From contig SFNY01000044.1 in the NCBI GenBank assembly GCA_004554085.1, forward strand, positions 1 to 36,866: a stretch of 36,866 nucleotides of DNA, written 5' to 3'. This stretch comes from Clostridiales bacterium (GTDB taxonomy: Bacteria > Bacillota > Clostridia > Christensenellales > Aristaeellaceae). This document shows positions 29,454 through 36,866 of this stretch, piece by piece. A program made the translations under genes and the position numbers. The first letter of the stretch is position 1, and each line of letters starts with the position of its first letter. The notes beneath the pieces are model-generated. The model was given only the letters and a program-made list of their open reading frames with translations, had not been told where the DNA came from and searched no databases.

Positions 29454-30164
29454 ATGCAGAAGACGGAAATGCTCTACGAGGGCAAGGCCAAGAAGGTTTA
29501 CGCCACCGAGAACCCCGAGCTGTACATCGTGTCCTACAAGGACGACGCCACCGCGTTCAACGGCCTGAAGAAGGGCACCATCGCCGGCAAGGGCGTGATC
29601 AACAACCGCGTGACCAACTACATGATGCAGATGCTGGAAAAGAACGGCGTGCCCACCCACTTCGTAGAGGAAATCTCCGCCAGCGAGACCGTGGTCAAGA
29701 AGGTGCAGATCGTGCCGCTGGAGGTCATCATCCGCAACATTTCCGCCGGTTCCTTCTCCAAGCGCTACGGCGTGGACGAGGGCATCGTGTTCGAGCAGCC
29801 CACCATCGAGTTCTCCTACAAGAACGACGACCTGGGCGATCCGCTGATCAACGAGTATCACGCTCTGGCCCTGAAGCTGGCCACCCGCGAGGAAATCGAC
29901 ACCATCAAGGCCCTGGCCTTCAAAACCAACGAGCTGATGAAGGACTTCTTCAAGAAGATCAACGTGGATCTGGTGGACTTCAAGCTGGAGTTCGGCCGCC
30001 TGAGCGACGGCACCATCGTGCTGGCCGACGAGATCTCCCCCGACACCTGCCGCTTCTGGGATTCCCGCACCCACGAGAAGCTGGACAAGGATCGCTTCCG
30101 CCGCGATCTGGGCAACGTGGAGGGCGCATATCAGGAGATGATGCGCCGCATCCTGGGCGAATAA
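29454..30164 (+). CDS. purC: SAICAR synthetase
   Basis: 236 residues, typical. PurC joins aspartate to CAIR using ATP. The start EMLYEGKAKKVYAT, the segment VIIRNISAGSF, and the ATP/Mg region LADEISPDTCRFWD are all conserved. AAGAAGG precedes the ATG. A 51-bp gap separates it from purE, and an 86-bp gap with a terminator-like hairpin separates it from purF, so later genes may be expressed less or be subject to attenuation. Confidence 0.95.
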   Translation: MQKTEMLYEGKAKKVYATENPELYIVSYKDDATAFNGLKKGTIAGKGVINNRVTNYMMQMLEKNGVPTHFVEEISASETVVKKVQIVPLEVIIRNISAGSFSKRYGVDEGIVFEQPTIEFSYKNDDLGDPLINEYHALALKLATREEIDTIKALAFKTNELMKDFFKKINVDLVDFKLEFGRLSDGTIVLADEISPDTCRFWDSRTHEKLDKDRFRRDLGNVEGAYQEMMRRILGE

Positions 30165-30170
30165 ACGCAC

Positions 30171-30204
30171 CGGGGAGAGCTGTATACCAACTCTCCCCCG
30201 TTTT
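30171..30204 (+). terminator. Terminator-like hairpin between purC and purF
   Basis: CGGGGAGAG (30171-30179) pairs with CTCTCCCCCG (30191-30200), followed by TTTTCATTT. It lies inside an operon, so it may be leaky or an attenuator. Confidence 0.6.
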
Positions 30205-30226
30205 CATTTCTCCCGTTTTCATTTCT
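30197..30226 (+). repeat. Tandem 15-bp repeat after the purC hairpin
   Basis: CCCGTTTTCATTTCT occurs twice head to tail (30197-30211, 30212-30226). It duplicates the tail of the terminator stem and its T-run, 24 bp before the purF start. Confidence 0.75.
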
Positions 30227-30250
30227 GGAAACCAAATATTGGGGGTTCAT

Positions 30251-31693
30251 ATGGAGAACTATGAGCAAGGAAAGCTCCACGAAGAGTGCGGCATATTCGG
30301 AATCTACGCAAAGGACGGCATGAACGTCGCCTCCGCCTGCTACTACGGCCTGTACGCATTGCAGCACCGGGGTCAGGAGAGCTGCGGCATCGCAGTCAAC
30401 GACGACGGCCTGATCGCCTGTCACAAGGATGTGGGCCTGATCAACGACGTGTTCACCGCAGAGGAGATCGCGCGCCTGTCCGCCGGACAGATGGCCATCG
30501 GCCACACCCGCTATGGCACCATGGGCGGCTCCGGCCGCACCAACGCCCAGCCGCTGGTGGTCAACCACGTCAAGGGCTGCATGGCGCTGGCCCACAACGG
30601 CGCGCTGACCAACGCCGCCGAGCTGCGCGAGGAGCTGGAGCTCCAGGGCTCCATCTTCCACATGACCAGCGACACCGAGGTCATCTCCTACATCATCACC
30701 AAGGAGCGCCTCACCAGCGGCTCCATCGAGGAGGCCGTATCCCGGGCGATGGACCGCCTGAAGGGCGCGTACTCGCTGGTGATCATGTCCCCCACCAAGC
30801 TGATCGCCGTGCGCGATCCCCACGGCTTCCGCCCGCTGTGCATCGGAAAACTGGGCGAAAACACGGTGTTCGCCTCGGAGACCTGCGCGCTGGACAGCGT
30901 GGGCGCGCACTTCGTACGGGACGTGGAGCCAGGCGAGATCGTGATCGTGGACAAGAATGGCATGCGCTCCGACCGCAGCCACGTAGGCATCGCCCCCAAG
31001 ACCACCTGCATCTTCGAGTACCTCTACTTCGCCCGCCCGGACTCCGTGATCGACGGCTCCAGCGTGCACAACGCCCGCCTGCGTGCAGGCGCGCTGCTGG
31101 CCCTGGAGCACCCGGTGCAGGCGGACGTGGTGATCGGCGTGCCGGACAGCGGCATCGACGCGGCCATCGGCTACGCCCGGCAGAGCGGCATCCCCTACGG
31201 CATCGGCCTGATCAAGAACAAGTACATCGGCCGCACCTTCATCCAGCCCACCCAGTCCGACCGCGAGAACAAGGTGCGCATCAAGCTGAACCCCGTGGCC
31301 GAGGTGGTGCGGGGCAAGCGCGTGGTGATGGTGGACGATTCCATCGTTCGCGGCACCACCAGCGCCCGCATCGTGCGCCTGCTGCGGGAGGCCGGTGCGA
31401 AAGAGGTACACCTGCGCTCCTCCGCACCGGAGTTTCTGAACCCCTGCTACTTCGGCACCGACATCGACAGCCGCGAGAACCTGATCGCCTGCAACCACAC
31501 GGTGGAGGAGATCGCGCAGATCATCGGCGTGGACTCCCTGGGCTTCTTAAGCCGCGAGGGCGTGACCAAGATTCCCGAAAATTCCAGCGGCTTCTGCGCC
31601 GCGTGCTTCACCGGCGACTACCCCTGCGAGCCGCCGAAGAACCCCGGAAAATCCAAATTTGAACGAAAGATTTCGGAGGGAAAAGAATCATGA
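30251..31693 (+). CDS. purF: Amidophosphoribosyltransferase
   Basis: 480 residues. PurF commits PRPP to purine synthesis by replacing its pyrophosphate with ammonia from glutamine. A 12-residue propeptide precedes the catalytic Cys13 (HEECGIFGIYA), so processing is needed. The glutaminase domain has HTRYGTMG and HNGALTNA; the PRPP loop is VMVDDSIVRGTTS. Cysteines in CIFEYLYFARP, NPCYFGTD and CAAC fit the four ligands of the [4Fe-4S] cluster of Bacillus-type PurF, suggesting oxygen sensitivity. I use the ATG at 30251, five bases after GGGGG. It overlaps purM by four bases. Confidence 0.95.
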   Translation: MENYEQGKLHEECGIFGIYAKDGMNVASACYYGLYALQHRGQESCGIAVNDDGLIACHKDVGLINDVFTAEEIARLSAGQMAIGHTRYGTMGGSGRTNAQPLVVNHVKGCMALAHNGALTNAAELREELELQGSIFHMTSDTEVISYIITKERLTSGSIEEAVSRAMDRLKGAYSLVIMSPTKLIAVRDPHGFRPLCIGKLGENTVFASETCALDSVGAHFVRDVEPGEIVIVDKNGMRSDRSHVGIAPKTTCIFEYLYFARPDSVIDGSSVHNARLRAGALLALEHPVQADVVIGVPDSGIDAAIGYARQSGIPYGIGLIKNKYIGRTFIQPTQSDRENKVRIKLNPVAEVVRGKRVVMVDDSIVRGTTSARIVRLLREAGAKEVHLRSSAPEFLNPCYFGTDIDSRENLIACNHTVEEIAQIIGVDSLGFLSREGVTKIPENSSGFCAACFTGDYPCEPPKNPGKSKFERKISEGKES

Positions 31694-32730
31694 AGAGCTT
31701 CAGCGAAAGCTACCGCAACGCCGGTGTGGACATCACCGCAGGCTACAAGTCCGTCGAGCTGATGAAATCCCACATCGCCCGCACCAACGTGCCCGGCGTG
31801 GTCTCCGGCATCGGCGGCTTCGGCGGCCTCTTTGCGCCCAACCTGACGGGCATGAAGGAGCCCGTGCTGGTCTCCGGCACCGACGGCTGCGGCACCAAGG
31901 TGAAGATGGCCATCCTGATGGACAAGCACGACACCATCGGCGTCGACGCCGTCGCCATGTGCGTCAACGACATCATCTGCTGCGGCGCAAAGCCCCTGTT
32001 CTTCCTGGATTACATCGCCTGCGGCAAGAACGTGCCGGAGAAGATCGCTTCTATCGTGGCCGGTGTGGCCGAGGGCTGCGTGCAGTCCGGCTGCGCGCTG
32101 ATCGGCGGCGAGACCGCGGAGCATCCCGGCATGATGCCCGTGGAGGACTACGATCTGGCGGGCTTCGCCGTCGGCGTGGTGGACAAGGAGAAGATCATTG
32201 ACAACGGCCGCATGCAGGCCGGCGACGTGGTGATCGCCCTCGCATCCTCCGGCATCCACTCCAACGGCTTCTCCCTCTGCCGCAAGGTGTTCGACATCGA
32301 CAACAACAATCCCGCGCTCTACGTTCCCTGCGATGATCTTGGCGGCAGGACCATCGCCGAGACCCTGCTGACCCCCACGAAGATCTACGTCAAGAGCATC
32401 CTCGCGCTGATGGAGCAGGTGGACGTGAAGGGCGTGAGCCACATCACCGGCGGCGGCTTCTACGAGAACATCCCGCGCTCCATCCCCGACGGCCTGGGTG
32501 CGAAGATCGACAAGCGCGCCGTGCGCGTGCTGCCCATCTTCGACCTGATCGCAAAGACCGGCAACATCCCCGAGCGCGACATGTTCAACACCTTCAACAT
32601 GGGCGTGGGCATGAGCGTGGTCGTGCCCGCCGCGCAGGTGGAACTGGCGCTGGAGATCCTGAGGGCAAACGGCGAGGACGCCTACGTCATCGGTGAGATC
32701 GTCGAATCGGAAGACAAGGTGATCCTGTGA
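31690..32730 (+). CDS. purM: AIR synthetase (FGAM cyclo-ligase)
   Basis: 346 residues, full length. PurM closes the imidazole ring of FGAM with ATP to give AIR. The family motifs VSGTDGCGTKVKMA, GVDAVAMCVNDI, IGGETAEHPGMM and HITGGGFYENIPR are all present. GGAGG lies nine bases before the ATG, which overlaps the purF stop (ATGA). The 3' end overlaps the purN start (GTGA). Confidence 0.95.
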   Translation: MKSFSESYRNAGVDITAGYKSVELMKSHIARTNVPGVVSGIGGFGGLFAPNLTGMKEPVLVSGTDGCGTKVKMAILMDKHDTIGVDAVAMCVNDIICCGAKPLFFLDYIACGKNVPEKIASIVAGVAEGCVQSGCALIGGETAEHPGMMPVEDYDLAGFAVGVVDKEKIIDNGRMQAGDVVIALASSGIHSNGFSLCRKVFDIDNNNPALYVPCDDLGGRTIAETLLTPTKIYVKSILALMEQVDVKGVSHITGGGFYENIPRSIPDGLGAKIDKRAVRVLPIFDLIAKTGNIPERDMFNTFNMGVGMSVVVPAAQVELALEILRANGEDAYVIGEIVESEDKVIL

Positions 32731-33341
32731 GCAAGGCAAGAATCGCAGTATTCGTATCCGGCGGCGGCACAAACCTGCAGGCGCTGATCGACGCGCAGGT
32801 GGCGGGCAAGCTGCCCTCCGGTGAGATCGCGCTGGTGGTCTCCGACCACGAGGGCGTGTACGCGCTGGAGCGCGCCGCAAAGGCCAATATCCCCTCCGCC
32901 GTGATCGGAAAGCGCAATTACCCCGACCTGCACGAACGCACCGAAGCCCTGCATGCGGAGCTGAAAAACCATCGGATCGACATGATCGTGCTGGCGGGCT
33001 ATCTGGGCATCGTGCAGCGCGAGACCGTGGAGCTGTACGAGGGCCGCATCATCAACATCCATCCCTCGCTGATCCCCTCCTTCTGCGGCATGGGCTACTA
33101 CGGCCTGCACGTGCACGAGGCGGCGCTCAAGCGGGGCGTGAAGGTCACGGGTGCAACGGTGCACCTGGTGAACGCTGGCGTGGACGAGGGCCCGATCCTG
33201 CTTCAGAAGGCCGTGGAGGTGCTCCTCGGCGACACGCCGGAGCTTCTCCAGCGGCGGGTGATGGAGCAGGCCGAGTGGGTGCTGCTCCCCCAGGCCGCCG
33301 AAATGATCGCAAAGCAGATTGCAGACACAAAGGAGTGTTAA
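32727..33341 (+). CDS. purN: GAR transformylase (10-formyl-THF dependent)
   Basis: 204 residues. PurN formylates GAR to FGAR. The N-terminal SGGGTNLQALID (11-22) binds phosphate. The catalytic trio is Asn110, His112 and Asp153 (NIHPSLIP, GVDEGP). The start is GTG, overlapping the purM stop by four bases, which implies translational coupling. It uses folate, as do the AICAR transformylase and purine branch downstream. Confidence 0.94.
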   Translation: MSKARIAVFVSGGGTNLQALIDAQVAGKLPSGEIALVVSDHEGVYALERAAKANIPSAVIGKRNYPDLHERTEALHAELKNHRIDMIVLAGYLGIVQRETVELYEGRIINIHPSLIPSFCGMGYYGLHVHEAALKRGVKVTGATVHLVNAGVDEGPILLQKAVEVLLGDTPELLQRRVMEQAEWVLLPQAAEMIAKQIADTKEC

Positions 33342-33342
33342 C

Positions 33343-34050
33343 ATGAAGAATCTCAGCAGCGCCGTGGGCGCGACCAGCTATCCGGGACGCGGCATTCTGA
33401 TCGGCAAGAGCGCCGACGCGACGCGCGCCTTTCTGGCCTACTTCATCATGGGCCGCAGCGTCAATTCCCGCAACCGCGTGTTCGTCGAGGAGCCGGACGG
33501 CATCCGCACCGAGGCCTTCGATCCCTCCAGGATGGAGGATCCGAGCCTGATCATCTATCATCCCGTGCGCGTGATCGGCGACAAGACCATCGTCACCAAC
33601 GGCGACCAGACCGATACCATCCGCGACCACATCCGCGCCGGCAGCGACTTCCACCGCGCCTGCACCACCCGAACCTTCGAGCCCGACGCGCCCAACTTCA
33701 CCCCCCGCATCAGCGCCATGGTGGAGCGCGCGGACGGCGACTTCCGCCTGGAGATGAGCGTGCTGCGCTGCTGCGATCCCGAGACCGGCGCTGCGCTGCG
33801 CTCCTTCTTCGAGTACGACCGAGTGAAGCCCGGCTGCGCGCACTTCATCCACACCTATGCCCAGGATGGCAACCCCATCCCCTCCTTCACCGGTGAGCCG
33901 GAGTCCGTCATCATCGAGAGCGACTTTGCCGCCTTCTCCGATGAAATCTGGGCTTCCCTGAACCCGGACAACAAGGTGTCCCTGTGGACCCGCAGCATCG
34001 ATCTCGCCACCGGCGCGTGCGAGAGCCGCATCTACAACAAGAACGCATAA
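33343..34050 (+). CDS. purO: IMP cyclohydrolase, PurO type
   Basis: 235 residues. It should close FAICAR to IMP, the last step of the pathway. The sequence matches the IMP_cyclohyd (PurO) family first found in archaea: YPGRGI (13-18), GRSVNSRNRVF (37-47), and a C-terminal region rich in acidic residues. It is unrelated to the MGS-like cyclohydrolase domain of PurH. Some Clostridia carry such genes in place of that domain, and the following gene indeed lacks it. AAAGGAG lies eight bases before the ATG. It starts one base after the purN stop. Confidence 0.88.
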   Translation: MKNLSSAVGATSYPGRGILIGKSADATRAFLAYFIMGRSVNSRNRVFVEEPDGIRTEAFDPSRMEDPSLIIYHPVRVIGDKTIVTNGDQTDTIRDHIRAGSDFHRACTTRTFEPDAPNFTPRISAMVERADGDFRLEMSVLRCCDPETGAALRSFFEYDRVKPGCAHFIHTYAQDGNPIPSFTGEPESVIIESDFAAFSDEIWASLNPDNKVSLWTRSIDLATGACESRIYNKNA

Positions 34051-34064
34051 GGAGGCGCAGTATC

Positions 34065-35240
34065 ATGCAGGAGCTGGAACTCAAATACGGTTGCAATCCC
34101 AATCAAAAGCCCGCCCGCATCTTCATGGAGAATGGCGAACTGCCGGTGCAAGTATTGAACGGCCGCCCCGGCTACATCAACTTTCTGGACGCGCTGAACA
34201 GCTACCAGCTGGTAACCGAGCTGAAGGCCGCAACGGGTCTGCCCGCCGCCGCGTCCTTCAAGCACGTCAGCCCCGCAGGCGCTGCGCTGGGACTTCCGCT
34301 GGACGAGACCCTGCGCCGCATCTACTTCGTCGATCCCGATGCGGAGCTGTCCCCCATCGCCTGCGCCTACGCCCGTGCGCGCGGCGCCGACCGCATGTCC
34401 TCCTATGGCGATTTCGCCGCCCTGAGCGACGTGTGCGACGCGGCCACCGCGAAGCTGCTCGCCTGCGAGGTGTCCGACGGCGTGATCGCCCCCGGCTACA
34501 CCGACGAGGCGCTCGAAATCCTCAAGTCCAAGCGCAAGGGCAACTACAACGTGCTCCAGATGGATCCCGCCTATGTCCCCGCCGAGATCGAGCGCAAGAT
34601 GTGCTACGGCGTGACCTTCGAGCAGGGCCGCAACGCGCTGGTGATCGACGAAAACATGCTCAATAACCTGCCCACCGCGAACAAGAACCTGACCGCCGAG
34701 CAGAAGCGCGATTTGCTGGTGGCGCTCATCACCCTGAAGTACACCCAGTCCAACTCCGTCTGCTACGCCAAGGATGGTCAGGCCATCGGCGTGGGCGCGG
34801 GTCAGCAGAGCCGCATCCACTGCACCCGTCTGGCGGGCAACAAGGCCGACAACTGGCACCTGCGCCGCCATCCGAAGGTGCTGAATCTTCAGTTTGTGGA
34901 GGGCATCAGCCGCCCCGTGCGCGACAACACCATCGATGTCTACATCTCCGACGAGTGGGAGGACGTGCTGGGCAACGACGTATGGCAGCAGTTCTTCGCC
35001 GTGCGCCCCGAGCCGCTGACCCGTGAGGAGAAGAAGGAATTCCTCGCCACCGTCACCGACGTGGCGCTGGGCAGCGACGCCTTCTTCCCCTTCGGCGACA
35101 ACATCGAGCGCGCCCGCAAGAGCGGCGTGACCTGCATCGCCCAGCCCGGCGGCTCCATTCGCGACGACAACGTGATCGAAACCTGCGACAAGTACGGCAT
35201 CGCGATGGCCTTCACCGGCATCCGCCTGTTCCACCACTGA
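34065..35240 (+). CDS. purH: AICAR transformylase, stand-alone (PurH C-terminal domain only)
   Basis: 391 residues, against about 510 for bifunctional PurH. It formylates AICAR with 10-formyl-THF. The catalytic Lys66-His67 are in SFKHVSPAG; QSRIHCTRLAG and SDAFFPFGDNI line the folate/AICAR site. The N-terminal cyclohydrolase domain of PurH is absent, and no remnant of it is seen upstream; the preceding purO gene supplies that step. Sometimes this form is called PurV. AAGGAGG lies 10 bases before the ATG. It is 14 bp after purO. Confidence 0.92.
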   Translation: MQELELKYGCNPNQKPARIFMENGELPVQVLNGRPGYINFLDALNSYQLVTELKAATGLPAAASFKHVSPAGAALGLPLDETLRRIYFVDPDAELSPIACAYARARGADRMSSYGDFAALSDVCDAATAKLLACEVSDGVIAPGYTDEALEILKSKRKGNYNVLQMDPAYVPAEIERKMCYGVTFEQGRNALVIDENMLNNLPTANKNLTAEQKRDLLVALITLKYTQSNSVCYAKDGQAIGVGAGQQSRIHCTRLAGNKADNWHLRRHPKVLNLQFVEGISRPVRDNTIDVYISDEWEDVLGNDVWQQFFAVRPEPLTREEKKEFLATVTDVALGSDAFFPFGDNIERARKSGVTCIAQPGGSIRDDNVIETCDKYGIAMAFTGIRLFHH

Positions 35241-35323
35241 TCGCATTCCCAGCCCGGAGGCGCGCATCCGCTGCGCTTCCGGCTTGCTGCGCAAAAACGC
35301 ATCTTTGAATGAGGAGAATCAAT

Positions 35324-36604
35324 ATGAACATACTGGTTGTCGGCGGCGGCGGACGCGAGCACACGATCATCCGCAAGCTGCGTGAAAACCCGGAGGTCAA
35401 TACCATCTACGCCCTGCCCGGAAACGGCGGCATCGCCCAGGACGCGACCTGCGTGCCCATTTCCGCCACGGCGATCGACGACATCGTAAAATTCGCCTCG
35501 GAGAACGCCATCGACTTCGCCGTGGTGGCCCCGGACGATCCGCTGGCCATGGGCTGCGTGGACCGTCTGCACGCCATCGGCATCCCCTGCTTCGGCCCGG
35601 AGGCCAAGGCCGCGCAGATCGAGGCCAGCAAAGTGTTCTCCAAGAACCTGATGAAGAAGTACGGCATTCCCACCGCGCGCTACGAGACCTTCTCCGATGC
35701 GGACGCGGCCATCGCCTACATCCGGCAGGGCAGCTTCCCCATCGTCATCAAGGCCGACGGTCTGGCGCTGGGCAAGGGCGTGCTGATCTGCGAGGACGAG
35801 CAGGCGGCCGTGGACGGCGTGCGCGCCATCATGCTGGACAAGCGCTTCGGCGACAGCGGCAACCACATCGTCGTGGAGGAGTTCCTCGAAGGCCCGGAGG
35901 TCTCCGTGCTGGCCTTCACCGACGGCAAGGTGGTCAAGCCCATGGTGTCCTCCATGGACCACAAGCGCGCCGGCGACCACGACACCGGCCTGAACACCGG
36001 CGGCATGGGTACCATCGCCCCCAACCCCTACTACACCCCCGCGGTGGCGGAGCGCTGCATGCAGGAGATCTTCCTGCCCACCATCGCCGCCATGAACGCC
36101 GAGGGACGCACCTTCCGCGGCTGCCTGTACTTCGGCCTGATGATCACCAAGGACGGCCCGAAGGTGATCGAGTACAACTGCCGCTTCGGCGATCCGGAAA
36201 CCCAGGTGGTGCTGCCGCTGCTGAAGAGCGACCTCTTGACCATCATGCATGCCTGCGAAAACGGCACGCTGGATCAGACCGAGGTTGCGTTCTCCGACGG
36301 CGCAGCCTGCTGCGTGATTCTGGCCTCCGGCGGCTATCCGGAGAAGTACGAGAAGGGCAAGGAGATCACCCTGAATGACGCGGAATCCGCAGCCAACGTG
36401 CAGGTGTTCCACAGCGGCACGGCCCTGAAGGACGGCGCACTGGTCACCAACGGCGGCCGCGTGCTGGGCGTTACGGCCACCGCAGATGACCTCGGCAGCG
36501 CCATTCAGGACGCCTACGCCGCGGCGAAGAAGATCCGCTTTGAAGGCATGTTCATGCGCAGCGACATCGGTGCGCGCGCCATGCAGGCATGCAACAACGA
36601 CTAA
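35324..36604 (+). CDS. purD: GAR synthetase (phosphoribosylamine-glycine ligase)
   Basis: 426 residues, full length. PurD joins glycine to phosphoribosylamine using ATP. The N-terminal VVGGGGREHTI (5-15), ATP-grasp segments KADGLALGKGV and EEFLEGPEVSVLAF, and the Mg site YNCRFGDPETQ are present. GAGGAGA lies before the ATG. An 83-bp gap after purH holds no gene; it contains a GC-rich imperfect repeat but no terminator. It is followed after 13 bp by purL. Confidence 0.95.
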   Translation: MNILVVGGGGREHTIIRKLRENPEVNTIYALPGNGGIAQDATCVPISATAIDDIVKFASENAIDFAVVAPDDPLAMGCVDRLHAIGIPCFGPEAKAAQIEASKVFSKNLMKKYGIPTARYETFSDADAAIAYIRQGSFPIVIKADGLALGKGVLICEDEQAAVDGVRAIMLDKRFGDSGNHIVVEEFLEGPEVSVLAFTDGKVVKPMVSSMDHKRAGDHDTGLNTGGMGTIAPNPYYTPAVAERCMQEIFLPTIAAMNAEGRTFRGCLYFGLMITKDGPKVIEYNCRFGDPETQVVLPLLKSDLLTIMHACENGTLDQTEVAFSDGAACCVILASGGYPEKYEKGKEITLNDAESAANVQVFHSGTALKDGALVTNGGRVLGVTATADDLGSAIQDAYAAAKKIRFEGMFMRSDIGARAMQACNND

Positions 36605-36617
36605 AGGAGCAGTACGC

Positions 36618-36866
36618 ATGGTTTACAGAGTATTTGTTGAAAAGCGCCCCGGCTTCGACCACGAGGCCCACGCGACCCTGAAGGACATCCGCTCCTTCCT
36701 GCGCATCCCCCAGCTCACCGGCCTGCGCCTGCTAAACCGCTACGACGTGGAGGGCCTGGACGAGAATCTGTTCCGCAAGAGCATCCCCACCGTGTTCTCC
36801 GAGCCCCAGGCCGATCAGGTCTACGATGCGCTGCCCGAGGGCGGCGACTGGGTGCTGGCGGCGGAG
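36618..36866 (+). CDS. purL: FGAM synthase, N-terminal part (cut by the window edge)
   Basis: 83 codons are visible. The start MVYRVFVEKRPGFDHEA, the segment LTGLRLLNRYDVEGLDE and TVFSEPQADQVYD match the N-terminal PurS-like domain of the long, single-chain FGAM synthases of Clostridia and Proteobacteria (about 1,200-1,300 residues) and not the short PurL/PurQ/PurS system. The enzyme turns FGAR into FGAM with glutamine and ATP. AAAGGAG is eight bases before the ATG. The rest lies outside the window. Confidence 0.9.
   Translation, partial: MVYRVFVEKRPGFDHEAHATLKDIRSFLRIPQLTGLRLLNRYDVEGLDENLFRKSIPTVFSEPQADQVYDALPEGGDWVLAAE

Overview
The window looks like chromosomal DNA of a GC-rich, spore-forming member of the Clostridia (Bacillota), of the kind found among gut Christensenellales/Oscillospirales-like anaerobes. 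The reasons are strong AGGAGG-type ribosome binding sites, sigma-A promoters with an extended TGCTATAAT -10, a T-box leader, a spoIIID gene, a YjdF gene with a riboswitch-like leader, a PPi-type phosphofructokinase, and a Clostridia-style purine operon. The placement is inferred from gene content, not from a marker gene. TAG ends several genes normally (the AraC regulator, pheB, spoIIID), so the code is standard. No rRNA, tRNA, CRISPR array, transposase or prophage was seen.

Layout. 1-2000: the 5' end of an off-window leftward gene, then a leftward AraC regulator and a terpenoid-cyclase-fold protein. 2100-5820: mtlD, an M42 aminopeptidase, a GNAT acetyltransferase and a membrane-anchored alpha/beta hydrolase, run as one unit. 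5820-7240: pheB (ACT) and a DegV protein. 7240-8590: a leftward MATE exporter. 8650-12715: a miaA-like gene, then ROK kinase, metallophosphoesterase and DHA3-type MFS exporter. 12780-13411: yjdF behind a leader whose nine bases can pair perfectly with its Shine-Dalgarno sequence. 13416-16261: a LysM/GH25-like protein, spoIIID and a cysteine-rich coat-like protein with a sigma-K-like promoter. 16400-19830: a small membrane protein, an aldo/keto reductase, PPi-phosphofructokinase and a small unknown protein.

19940-20290 holds a compact type I toxin-antitoxin module: a 31-residue holin-like toxin with an antisense RNA promoter facing it. It is followed by a T-box leader and proS. The proS reading frame is broken by one in-frame TAG, at a point where a linker of roughly 20-30 residues also seems to be missing. 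22690-24300: a small HTH/DUF2975 pair and a ParB/Noc-like protein, preceded by a well-delimited, unassigned small RNA gene (about 24366-24602, minus) with a perfect TTGACA-17-TATAAT promoter and a terminator. 24720-26640: a YtrA-type GntR regulator with an ABC ATPase and permease. 26660-28630: an M20 peptidase homologue lacking two conserved histidines, and a leftward DUF554 protein.

28825-36866: the purine operon purE-C-F-M-N-purO-purH(AICARFT only)-D-L, running off the right edge. The last two steps of IMP synthesis are split between a PurO-type cyclohydrolase and a stand-alone AICAR transformylase. The leader carries a perfect PurBox match. Together the nine genes cover PRPP to IMP except purK and purB, which are not in the window.

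The best leads are the unassigned small RNA, the toxin/antisense pair, the broken proS behind an intact T-box, the yjdF leader with SD sequestration, and the sigma-K-like promoter of the cysteine-rich protein.
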